NCBI GenBank assembly: GCA_934045075.1
Contig: OW203734.1
Coordinates: 19,260,182-19,324,181 of the forward strand
Direction of reading: 5' to 3'
Length of the DNA: 64,000 nt
From: Yponomeuta sedellus
Lineage: Eukaryota > Arthropoda > Insecta > Lepidoptera > Yponomeutidae
Within the stretch, counting starts at the first letter, position 1. Every line of letters begins with the position of its first letter. Under the pieces are notes generated by a model. It did no database searches. It had not been told where the DNA came from and saw nothing but the letters and a program-made list of their open reading frames with translations. Shown here piece by piece: positions 1 through 11,200 of this stretch. Made by a program: the position numbers and the translations under genes.

Positions 1-23
1 CGCTGAACGGAATGCCAATGTTG

Positions 24-268
24 GTTTGGTACAATTAAGCCGTTGGTGCCGTCTGTCATGTGGCAATGTCAATGGCGGACGTTAAGCCATATCAGAAGCC
101 TTACTGGTGGCTTGATAACTTCCTACAGGAAAGGCCGCCACTCTCATACAATCCAGGAGTAGGAGCCTAAAGGGACAAACCCCGTGGTGGAGTTTGGCAT
201 AACCTTCATGCTATGCGGGAAGAGACCCCTGCCCCAGCAGTGGGGACAAAGGGTTGAAATCATACACA
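24..268 (+). repeat. 5S-rRNA-derived SINE, 3' body
   Basis: Contains the body of the family (AAGCCGTTGGTGCCGTCTGT to CCCCAGCAGTGGGGAC). The 5S head is missing. Confidence 0.65.
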
Positions 269-269
269 A

Positions 270-475
270 ACACCTTCCGTTTTTAAAAACCTATTTAGAG
301 GCTAAAAATTTCACCCATGCCGGGATTCGAACCCGCAACCTCTGGCTATCCGTACCAGCGCTCTACCAATTGAGCCAATGGGCGACTCACGGCATCAGTG
401 AAATTTCGAACCTCTTTACAATATTCTTTGTATTACGTACAGGCAGCGACCTTCCGTTTTCTTTGCGTCTTGGTT
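270..475 (-). repeat. Family A tRNA-like SINE
   Basis: Minus-strand copy with GGTTCGAATCC B box; joins directly onto the end of a 5S-type SINE at about 268. Confidence 0.75.
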
Positions 476-1536
476 GCTAAGGGCAGCATATTTTCTATTT
501 TTTTTCATAGTAAACTACGACTTTGTCAGTTAGTGAAAACAACGAGTATTTAAGTACCTGTTTCATTCTGTATGCATTTTACGTATTCTATTGTATATAA
601 ATATTACTCTATATTAGGTACATATAAGTATTCTATTCAGTATGGTATTTCCCATGCTTGCACCACACCGCAGTCTGTAACGCTCGCGGGGCACCTGACA
701 CTGACTGAAAATCAGCGCTGAATACCCATCAGCATATGATGAGTCAGTTGCCGTTTATAGTGTTCTTTTCATTTTTTTTTATGTAAGTTAGTAATGTGAT
801 TTAAGTTGGTTCTTCTATTGTAGCCTCAATTGTGTGCTCTGCAACCCGACAAAAAGGCCGTGAGGTCCACCCGCCGTCTTCGCTTGGGTCGGCCATGTTT
901 GTTGGAAAAGCGATTGTTTTGTGTAATGTTTCATGTGTTGCAATGTTTTTCTTTCCTTCATTCGCTGGCATACCGAATCGTTTTTTCGCCTTTGTTTTTT
1001 CCTTGACTTCCGCCTGTACCGTCGCACTTCAACTTGTACATCCTTGACCTCTACTCAGTTACGAAACGGCCTACATTGCAACTAAACTGTAAATGGTTGA
1101 CGTAGACTGTATGCATAATTTTAGCTTATCGATGAAAATTCAACGTACAGTGCGTTCGTTAAATCGTAAGAAGGCGCCTACCCAGTTTCATATTTCATTC
1201 CGCAAACAGAATGTAAATTCTTAATTTTGAAATAAAGGAATTGATTGAAGGGGCCAGTCCAGCAGTGGACTAGTATAGCCTGATGACGATTAAAAGTTTT
1301 GAAAGTAAAAAAAAAATACTGCGTTTATTTATCTTTTAACATGGCCTCTCCTGTTATTTCAAAACATTCACCTACTGGACTGGTCTCGCTTTGATCCGCA
1401 GAGCCTAATCATGGAAAGTGGAGATGGAGCCCGCGTCAGACTTACGTAACTTTATTTAACTGTTAAACCAGTTAGTTAACGAATGGGGATCGTAGGATCG
1501 TCCGCTTGTTCGTGTTTGCAGTTTTTTTCCTTTGCA

Positions 1537-1880
1537 CTTGTGGCCTTGTCGAACCAAGTGATTGGAATCAATCACTTGGGTTAAGCAACAACAGACGCGG
1601 TCAGGTGCTGGATGGGTTACCATCCGGGGACTACCGCTAGTGGCATTTTTTCCAAGCGCTTCCGTGTTTCCGTGCTTCGCATGGCACGTTAAGCCGTTGG
1701 TGCCGACTGTCATGTAATGGCAGTCGTTAAGCCATGTCAGTGGGCTTATGGGCGGTCTGATAACTTTTGACCGTAAGGCCCGCCCATCGTCACCCATCCA
1801 TGCACTGAACGCGCCCTATGCTGTTTAACCTTCGTGATCGTTTAAGATCACTCAGGCAGCCGGGGCTACGAGCGATCAGG
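1537..1880 (+). repeat. 5S-rRNA-derived SINE with inverted 5S head at its end
   Basis: The head AGTTAAGC-type box, GCGGTCAGGTGCTGGATGGG, resembles the internal promoter of 5S rRNA (GGGCGCGGTTAGTACTTGGATGGG). The body breaks at 1798 and continues as an inverted 5S head (TCACCCATCCATGCACTGAA...GGCAGCCGGGGCTACGAGC). Confidence 0.7.
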
Positions 1881-2060
1881 TTCTTCTTCTTCTTCAGGCT
1901 ATATTATGTAGTTTGTAGTCCACTGCTGGACATAACCCTCCCCTAATGAGCGCCATAGCGCCCTGTCTTCAGCTTGCAGCATCCAGCATCTGCCTGCAGT
2001 TTTTCGCAAATCGTCATCCTACCTGGCGGTGGGCGTCCTACGCTACGTTTTCCGCCAATT
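1881..2060 (-). mobile_element. RTE-like LINE 3' end
   Basis: The minus strand encodes the C-terminal motif of RTE-type reverse transcriptases, ending LGEGY-x-QQW-T followed by a GAAGAAGAAGAA tail. Confidence 0.6.
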
Positions 2061-2139
2061 GTAACTTATCTCCTGTATCTGTATCAATTTTCGGTGCCTA
2101 TACAATAAAGAATATTCTTATCTTATCTTATTGTACAAT

Positions 2140-2900
2140 GGTTTCCACTGTCATCGGGTCGAGTTGTAAGAGAGATAAAAAGCAGCGAAAAAAAATTCTG
2201 TTCTTTTCTCAAATCGTCTTAACTATAGGTACAAAACAAACAGGCCAAGTGTTAGTCGGGCGAGTCCGACGTTCGGTTCCGTGGAAATTTGTAGGTAAAT
2301 AATTACATATTAAGCATTTTTTTCCCAAATTCCCAGATTTTTATATTTTGTCTTATTATAAAGTATAATCTATAACATAAGCATAAGCTTATACTGACCA
2401 AGTATCAATCAATCAATTGATAGACATCACAGATTGGCATTCTTATGATATTGACATGTAAACCTTTTTTGTTCTTTTTGACATTTGTAAATTTGATTAT
2501 TTCTAAATGTCATTGTTATTACGACATTTAACCTTGACCTGGAATAAATATTACCAATAAATGACGCCTATGTCTATGTCTGATAAATATAAAATAATTC
2601 TTTAAGTTAATTTGCTCTTTTGCTTGTTAATAAAATGCCTGAAAATTTCCGCTGTAGTTTCGTCAAATGTTCACAACAGTTGCGAAAGTAAACAGACAAA
2701 TAAAATACAAACGTAGCTCAGTTGAGGTTGATCAGCGCTGGCTTTGGGGTTCTGGCCTCGCTGCTGTATATTTACAATATTTTCTGCTGCATTGCCTTTA
2801 AGTAGGGGCCAAAATCAAAACTTGTTGTGCAAGAAGTTCCTGAAAGAAGCTCTAGGGCTATAAGTAAGTTCTAAGCTCTAGGACTTTGCATTAACATAAC
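2140..2900. other. AT-rich DNA, nothing assigned
   Basis: No coding signal. A weak tRNA-like stretch at about 2712-2760 (GTAGCTCAGTTGAGG) may be a decayed SINE. Confidence 0.4.
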
Positions 2901-2919
2901 ATTTACATAATTACTGGCT

Positions 2920-3095
2920 CATACATTGCTTCTGGCCCCACACTAGGATATCCTGTGTCGTGGGAACCAGAAACAACGACATCACAAAGATGTAAACATC
3001 CAAGACCTGGGCTTTTTTTTTGTCCCCAGCCGGGATTCGAACCCGGGACCTCTTGCATGGTAGGCAGACGCGGTACCGCTACGCCACAGAGGTCA
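2920..3095 (-). repeat. Family B tRNA-like SINE
   Basis: The minus strand reads GACCTCTGTGGCGTAGCGGT, TGCCTACCATGCAAGAGGTC, CGGGTTCGAATCCCGGC, then the tail CATGTTTAC...CACACTAGGATATCC. Too diverged in stem pairing to be a tRNA gene. Confidence 0.7.
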
Positions 3096-3099
3096 TCGT

Positions 3100-4440
3100 T
3101 GTATTGTATTTAGGTTTTTTAACGCCCGGCAGATAACCTAAATAAACAGTCGAGATGAGTTTATGATGCACGCGTATTTTAAATTATGACACAATTTTTT
3201 TTTAATAAACTTATGCAAAATTAAAGTAATTACAATAAAGGTCACGTTATTTGTTGAGAGTTATAAAAATCCGCGATAAAAATAATTTACTAAGTTTACT
3301 GAAAAGTGAGGCAGTTAGTGGTGCATATATGAATATTGATATACATACTGATACTTAATGATCACTATGTTTGTTACCACAAAGGGGTTTTTGCCATAAT
3401 CATCGCGCTTGGCGAGTTGAGTTGTGGATTGTCACTAAAACGCTGCTGCCTATCTCCTGGTGATTTACAATACACACTAATCATATAAACTTACATAAAC
3501 TTACTTAACTTTTACATATTATAAACATACATTAAATTGCATTGGTTACAAAAGGATAAATTATAAAATAAATAAATTAAATTAAAATTAAATAAATTGC
3601 TTTGCCACAAAACTTTTTCCAGAGAGCAAAAATGTCATCTACCCGGTTCTACCGCCGGGCACACCGCTTAGCTCGGCTGATGATGTAAGCAATTTTGTGT
3701 TCGGCAAATATTTCCTCGGCCCACCGCGTCAGCGCCCGGTATGATGGCCGTGTGTACCCGACAGCTGGTCAATCTCTACATTCTGGACTTCGTACCGCTT
3801 TTTCAATGGCTTTACGGTGGTTTTAGTCGTGTTTTTACGATCTTAGGCTCGGAAATAGTGTCTTATTTAGTGACTAAGAACCATAGGCTACTAAGATAGT
3901 GGCAAACACATATCTTAGTGAGTGAATTTATATTTTTGTTTCAGTTTAAAGGCGTTCTGTTTAATGCAGTGCCGGTGGTGTAATTTTACGGCTCCACTTG
4001 CCAAAAATTAATAAAAATGTACTGCTGTGATAAATAAAAGCGGAATGAAATATATTTAAAGTTAAACTTCGACAATATAAGTATAAAAAGAAAAGAGAAA
4101 GAGTATTGTGGTCACGGCAATCGAAACTATACATTTCACAACACATCCCCAGGTTAATAAAACTCCACAAATATCAATATTTCATTTATAGGCGCCATTT
4201 TGTTTTTGTGATTTCTTCTTAGTAGCTAAGAGCGTGGTCCGAATGAAAAAAACATGGCCGCCATCATCAGAACTTAGATTATAAAAGCATCAAAAGCATC
4301 AGAGTGACTTTTTTATTAAGATACCCGATAAGAGTAGCAATTGTAGCTAAAATAAGTCACTCGGTCTGAGTGTACTGACAATTGGAAATAGACTTATGAA
4401 AAAGTAATTATAGCCTTGAGAATAGTTTCTATGACAAGTT
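3100..4440. other. Intergenic AT-rich DNA downstream of gene C
   Basis: I see no exon, tRNA or clear repeat; short open frames lack family similarity. Confidence 0.4.
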
Positions 4441-4467
4441 TATGACAGTTTAATTTCATTCTCAGCT

Positions 4468-4690
4468 GGGCCTTGCGTTGATGCCGGCTGTCATGTAATG
4501 GCAGTCGTTAAGCCATGTCAGAGGCTTTATGGGCGGCTTTATAACTTCTGACTGTAAGGCCCGCCACTGTCTTACAAATCCTTCACCAACCCGGATTTGA
4601 TCCCCGTTGTAGAGTATGGCCTAACCTTCCTGCGATGCTGGAAGAGGCACGTGCTCCAGCATTAAGCACATACAAAAAGGTGATATTATC
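4468..4690 (+). repeat. 5S-derived SINE, 3' body
   Basis: Plus-strand body from TTGATGCCGGCTGTCATG to CAGCATTAAGCACATAC, downstream of gene C. Confidence 0.65.
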
Positions 4691-5006
4691 ATCATCATTC
4701 GCAGTTGTAAACACGAATAAACCTCGTTTTGTATTTTCTAAGCACATTGACGAAGTTTCATTGCTATACGACGTTTGTGAATTAAAACCAAACTAAGTTT
4801 GTATGGGAATCGCTTCTTAAGGGACCGCTCTAAGCTGATTACGACTTTAGTTTTGAAAATGTAAATAAGTACGTACTCGAACCTCTTATCCGAATTGATT
4901 GATCGTACGGCGCGCAGTCCTATCACGATGATTGAATTCGATTCAGTGTCACTACTATTTCCATCGACAGTTTTAAAATGAAACGGCCCATTATGAAATA
5001 CAACCT

Positions 5007-5012
5007 TTTATT
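5007..5012 (-). terminator. Poly(A) signal AATAAA of gene C
   Basis: A canonical AATAAA on the minus strand lies about 48 nt after the gene C stop codon, supporting 5060 as the true 3' end of the gene. Confidence 0.5.
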
Positions 5013-5059
5013 CGAATAATGATTTCACTTCATTCAGTTATTTTAAATCACTTCATTGG

Positions 5060-5231
5060 TTATTCAGCTCTATTTTGTTCAAGCAATTCGTCATAATGGA
5101 CTGATATAAGCTCGATAGGGTTTAATGTACATGTTTCCGTGTATATTCTGCAGTCGTGTTCTACTTCGCCCAAGTACTCCGCCTCGTAGAAACAGTCTTC
5201 TAATTCTTCTTCAACTGTAGAAGAAGATGGC
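5060..5231 (-). CDS. Gene C terminal exon
   Basis: The acceptor TTTTTATTCCAG is followed by G, which completes Thr with AC from the core exon. It then reads PSSSTVEEELEDCFYEAEY, with further cysteines at RIYTETC and before, and ends LLEQNRAE-stop at 5062-5060. The usual CPxSLLD is replaced by TCTLNPIELI, a diverged tail. Confidence 0.83.
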
Positions 5232-8200
5232 CTGGAATAAAAATTAGACGCCTCAGTTTATGACCAACACGGGGCCGTGGGGTTTGATTCCTAGGGTGGG
5301 CTGCCGTACTTTGATTTGTACAAGAGTCGTGATACCACTCGCTAAGTGTGTAAGGTATCGCAAGGAAACCGGAGTGTCTGAGGTGCTGAGTGCCTTAGCG
5401 TTTGAAATTGTAATGTGCATGATGCGCATGGCGAAGCGCTCGTGGCCTAGGCGAACCGAGTGATTAGAATTAATCATTTGAGTTAAGCAACAACGAGCGC
5501 GGTCAGGTGCAGGATGGGTGACCGTCCCGTGACTACCGCTAGTGACTTTTCCGAGCGCTTCCGTGCTCTGCAAGGCACGTTAAGCCGTTGGTGCCGACTG
5601 TCACTACATAATGGAATTCGTTAAGCCATGTCAGAGTGCTTAGTGCGAGTTTGACAGATCCAATCGAATAACTTTACTACCGAGTTAATCGAGCATTGAG
5701 TAGTGAGTATGAATAGGTTAACCGTTTGAACTGGCAAAACGCTGTCACAGTACAACTCGCACTCGCGTTTATTCGTGTTTTGGCTGGTAAACGTGTTCAC
5801 TTCTCAACGTAAACCATTACAACTCTCATCAGCAATTTTAATTTCCATACTTTTCGCTAGGTGGCACTTTCTCGATGCCATAGAAATATGAGCTTACGTT
5901 AACGCGACCGAGTAGCTCAAAAACTCGCACTAAGCACTCCGAGGCCTTATGGGCGGCTTCTAACAGTGAGGCCTGGAACTGTCACAATCCTCCACCAACC
6001 CGGACTAGGGCCCCATGGTGGAGTATGGCCTAACCTTCCTGCGATGCAGGGAGAGACCCGTGCCCCAGCAGTGAGGATAAACAAGGGTTGATAACATGGT
6101 GATTAAGCGCATAATCTTTCTCTATGAAAAAACCTGTGCAGTGGGACGTATACAGGTTGTTTATGCTAGCTCTTAAGTCTTTACTAAGTGTACTACTGTA
6201 ACAGGTTCTTGAGAGATTTCATTTCCATGTAATTTCGTTTCATTTCATCTCGTCTTGTCTTGTCTCGTCATTTCATGTTGTTTAGCAGCCGTGTGAAGCA
6301 GCCAATACTCACGTTAGAGCAAGATGCAGTAGATCGCCAATAAGGCCGTTATGTCTGATGTAATGAGTGCTGATGTTCTCGCACACCGCCCTAAGGAGGC
6401 AGGGCTGACCCGGAAAACCGTGTCTGGAAGAGATTTGTAGCATTTCATCATCAATCCATTATGTCCCCACAGGGGTAGGGGTTACTTCCCCGAGGAAGGT
6501 AGCTTTGTTGTTGTTATCAACCCTTGTATGTCCCCACTGCTGGGGCACGGGTCTCTTCCTGCATCGCATTCATTCATTCGTTCGTTCGTTTGTTCGTTCG
6601 TTTGTTCGTTCGTTTGTTCGTTCGTTCGTTCGTTCGTTCGTTTGTTCGTTCGTTCGTTCGTTCGTTCGTTCGTTCGTTCGTTCGTTCGTTCGTTCGTTCG
6701 TTCGTTCGTTCGTTCTTTCGTTCGTTCGTTCGTTCGTTCGTTCGTTCGTTCGTTCGTTCGTTCGTTCGTTCGTTCGTTCGTTCGTTCGTTCGTTCGTTCG
6801 TTCGTTCGTTCGTTCGTTCGTTCGTTCGTTCGTTCGTTCGTTCGTTCGTTCGTTCGTTCGTTCGTTCGTTCGTTCGTTCGTACGTTCGTTCGTTCGTTCG
6901 TTCGTTCGTTCGTTCGTTCGTTCGTTCGTTCGTTCGTTCGTTCGTTCGTTCGTTCGTTCGTACGTTCGTTCGTTCGTTCGTTCGTTCGTTCGTTCGTACG
7001 TTCGTTCTTTCGTTTGATCGTTGGTTCATTCGTTTATCCATTCATTCGTTCATTCGTTCGTTCTTTCTTTAAATCGTTTGTTTGTTTTGACCACCTCTGT
7101 GGCGCAGCGGTAGTGCGCCTGCCGGCTATGCGGCTGGGGGCAAAAAAAACCCCAGGTCTTGGATGTTTACAGTTTGTGATGTCGCTATTTCTGGCTCCCA
7201 CGACACAGGGCACCTTTGTAAATGTTATGCTAAATACTATGTTATGTTTTTTCGTACATTTTCTAGTATACTTTTTTAATATAATAATAACTTCAAAAAC
7301 CTTTTAATCTATGACAAATACACAGAAGTAATACTACAGTCTGTTAGCTTTTAGAATATACTTCGGTTACTATCGGATAGAATCGGATATATTTGTGTAA
7401 TAAAATATCGGAACTAATATGACACTTAATTAAATAAACTTAATAAGAAAAGTTGTAAAAACCTATTTAGAGGCTAAAAAATCCACCCATGCAGTGATAC
7501 GAACCCGCGACCTCTGGTTATCCGTGCCAGCGCTCTTTCCAACTGAGCTAATGGGCGACTCACCGGCACCAGTGAAATTTCGAACCTCTTTACAATATTG
7601 TCTGTATTACGGCATGGGTGGAATTTTTTGCCTCTAAATAGGTTTTTAAAAATTGTCCTTAGCACGGGTTAGTGCATTAAAAATAATATAATAATAATAA
7701 CTTCCACACATCATAATCACGTGTCCCTGTCCTAAATAGGGATACCCTGTGGTCACCAGGCAAGGACGTCACAAACGTGGAAATACAGACTGAGGCCATT
7801 CGTATAAATGTACGGCAGTTCCTAGTAGGAACCGAACCCAGGACCTCCGGCATGGTAAGTCATGATACCCCTAGGCCAATTAGGCAGCCGTGTCGTACGG
7901 TATCCTATCTTAGCAGCCAGAGCATGTTTATCTTACTTTAAATGCAAACAAATGGATTTCATTTGATTTTAGTTCTAATGAGGTGTTCGGGGAACGAACA
8001 ATTTTAGAAAGTTACCTGATTTTTTTCTTAATAAAAACAGATCTTTCATAATTATATGGAATTTTCGTATCAATTTAAGAACATCATGTTGATAGGTACA
8101 CCTGGAAAAAACAAACAATAAAATGTTTATGAAAGAGTACGCTTGGCGGTCTTATTGCTTACAGCAATTTCTCCTAGACAAACGACGATGGGGAGTCACT

Positions 8201-11200
8201 GAAGAAAAAGTGAGACTATGAATTGTATGGAATCAGGCGTTACTTTGCTCTGGAAATGCATGATAGCATTCGTTATCAACCCTTGTAATGTCCCCACTGC
8301 TAGGGCACGGGTCTCTTCCTGCATCGTAGGAAGGTTAGGCCATACTCCACCACGGGGGTCAAGTCTGGGTTGGTGGAGATGTGCCTAGGGTCAAAAACGG
8401 AGATAATAGCATTAAAAAGTGAAAACTGCTTTGCTAAATTTCGCCAAAAAATCCTTTTTTGGCGAAATTTCGCAAAGTCATTTTCACTTTTTAATGCTGA
8501 GACTATGAAGACTGTTAGTGCTCAATTATGCTGACGTTCCCAATTCTAAATTATCGTTATGCAAGAATATTTTTCCTCGCCCGTCAATACTTAAACCAAG
8601 GATATAATCGCAACAAAAAGTAACAGGTTGATCAACTCTCGACTATAAAATGATCCTTAACTAAACGCGCGTGAAAGGTATAAGCTTACTTCCAATTATA
8701 ATCGCGGTTAAACTCATTAGAAATTACAAAGAAAGTCAAGCCGAACGAATTCTTTGTTCTTTTGAAAATAAGGTCCTTGTTCTGGTCGAAAACTGGCCAT
8801 GTCAGTAGGACACCGCCCTCAGGTTCCTAATAAACGACCTGGTCAAAAAACCTAGTACTTTGAACCTTTTCAACCTAAAACCTTTTCATTTCATTTAATT
8901 TCGTTTCATTTCATTTCACGACTAGGTTCTGTCGACAAATAACAGCTTTAACTTTTACTTTAACTTGACAAAGTTGGAAACGACATTAAAGGCTAAAAAG
9001 TTCTAAAGTGAAAGTGAAATTGTCTTTATTGCTAACAAATATTAAATAAAGTACAATAACTGAAATAAATATTAAAAACAGAATTTGACAAAAGGCCTTG
9101 TGCTCAGCATAAAACCGTCAGGGAACTTGTTCCACTGGCGATGCGGATTTTCAGGAAAAGCCTTAGATGTTAAGTTGGAGATACAAAATTACAGAGTCGC
9201 TGAGCGCAGAAAAGATTTCAAATTTGTTGAATAAATTTTTAGTTTCCTAAATTATTGTAATATATAGTTCTAGTGTTCCTTAGAGGTGTTAGGTGTATAG
9301 GTGTAAGCACAGAACATAATTTATGTTCTGTGGGTGTAGGTATAGTAACAGAGTCGCTGGCACAAAAAAACGTTGAATACAATTAAAACAAAATACAATA
9401 GATTTTTTTATGTAGCGGTGTGCGTTTATATAAGTTCATGTTTGTGACACCAATCATTAAATAGCTCACTGTATAAATACGGCTTAAATTGTGTAGACAT
9501 GTGATGAAGAAGACAACCATGGAGTCAAACAGGCAATTTCAACAGCTAAAGGTACACGACATCACGATAAAAGTTTTATCCCATCATCAGCTAGTGCCAT
9601 CTTGCTTTATTTCACCGCGTGAAGCGAGATGCCGCTACCCGTTACGGGGATAATTTTTTTATCTTGACCTTCTGGTCCGCTAGCAGATTTTGCAAATGCA
9701 TTATCAGTGACAGTGCAGTCGCCAAGCGGGGAGTGTGATTGTTTTAAAAATAACAATCACTTTCTTCATTGATTTGTATTGTATTATATTAACATTGTAA
9801 GGCTTTTGCTAAAACAAATATTATAATTTAAAGTGTGAAATGTGAATACCACTAATAAATAAATTAAATTGAATTGTGGTAGAATGACAACAGCATGAGC
9901 ATGGTGATTTAGTTTCGTTGCTGCTTCAAGTCTACGCGCACACATACATTGAACTTTCTAGGGGTCAATGGTAGGAAAAAACGCCCCACACGAACCGACC
10001 ATAGCACAGATCAGATAATAGTTACTACGTAACAGATACATCACTCCCATACTAAAGCGAAAATACCTACGCTATAATAGCCTACAAAATTTTAATAATA
10101 ATAACTACTGTTCACAGCTAGGAGAAATATACCGTAAGTACCCGTTCAAAGAGTCGAGATTGTGTTGCCCACCGTGCGACTCACGTGCAAGCGCGTCGTC
10201 GCACGAATGCGCAAGGGTTGTACCTATGATGATTATTACTGTAATAAAACGAATGTTGTGAAATAACCATATTTATTTGTCAAAAATATGTAATATAAAA
10301 TGACAAGCTGGCTTTGTTTGAGTTGTTATTAGATCAGGCCTCCCTTTTATCTCAAGCCAATTGCGGCATCTGAAAAGCAAACATTAAGGTATCAAACTCC
10401 TCGGACGGCCTCGGTGAGCGGTTTGGCACGCTGCTGTAAAACCAAAGGTCTCGGGTTCGATCCCCGGCCGGCTCAAACTAGGAAACGAACTTTTCTAGTT
10501 TGTCTCGGGTCTTGGATGATATCTATGTATTTATTGTATTAAATCTATCGTCGAATTAGCACCTATAACACAAGTCATTTAGTTGTACTTAGTATAAGGC
10601 TAACGAGATCTGTGTAATATGTCTATAAATATTTATTTATTTATTATTATTATAAACTAAATTTTTCGTCATTGTGGGTGATTTTGACCGACACGTTTAA
10701 TCCTGAAATTGGAATGGGTTCTATTTGTCCCTCTCTATTCCTAGACAAATATTTAAGAAGAAGGGGAGAGACAGAATTGATTTTAGTTTTTAGATTGGGC
10801 GTGGCGGTCAGAATCGACCACATTATATTGGTTTGAATTCGAGAAATACCTAAATATTTGACATCCATGTTTCTAATGTTTACTACGAAACACTAAAAAG
10901 CCAATTTAGTTGATCCTAATTTAAATTAACATTAAAAACAAATGCATGCACGACAAAGATGGGTAACTACCATAGATAAAATATTACTAAAGTAGTATTA
11001 TTTTATCGATGGCAACTACCCATCTTTGTCGTGTGTGTATTTGTTTTTCACAACTCCACGACTTTTAGCAACTGCTAAGTCGTGGAGCGAACTATTATAA
11101 AATTGTTATTTTTGTAATTTTCCATCAATTTACGACTATGCATTTTTTTAAATTTTCGGTACCTATAGCGACAGTACAGCCGTGAAAACGTGACAGACAG

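Noticed and set aside
6505..7307. Long open frames on both strands encoding SFVR / TNER repeats
   Set aside because: A stop-free 4-nt repeat keeps several frames open; there is no composition or context of a real protein.
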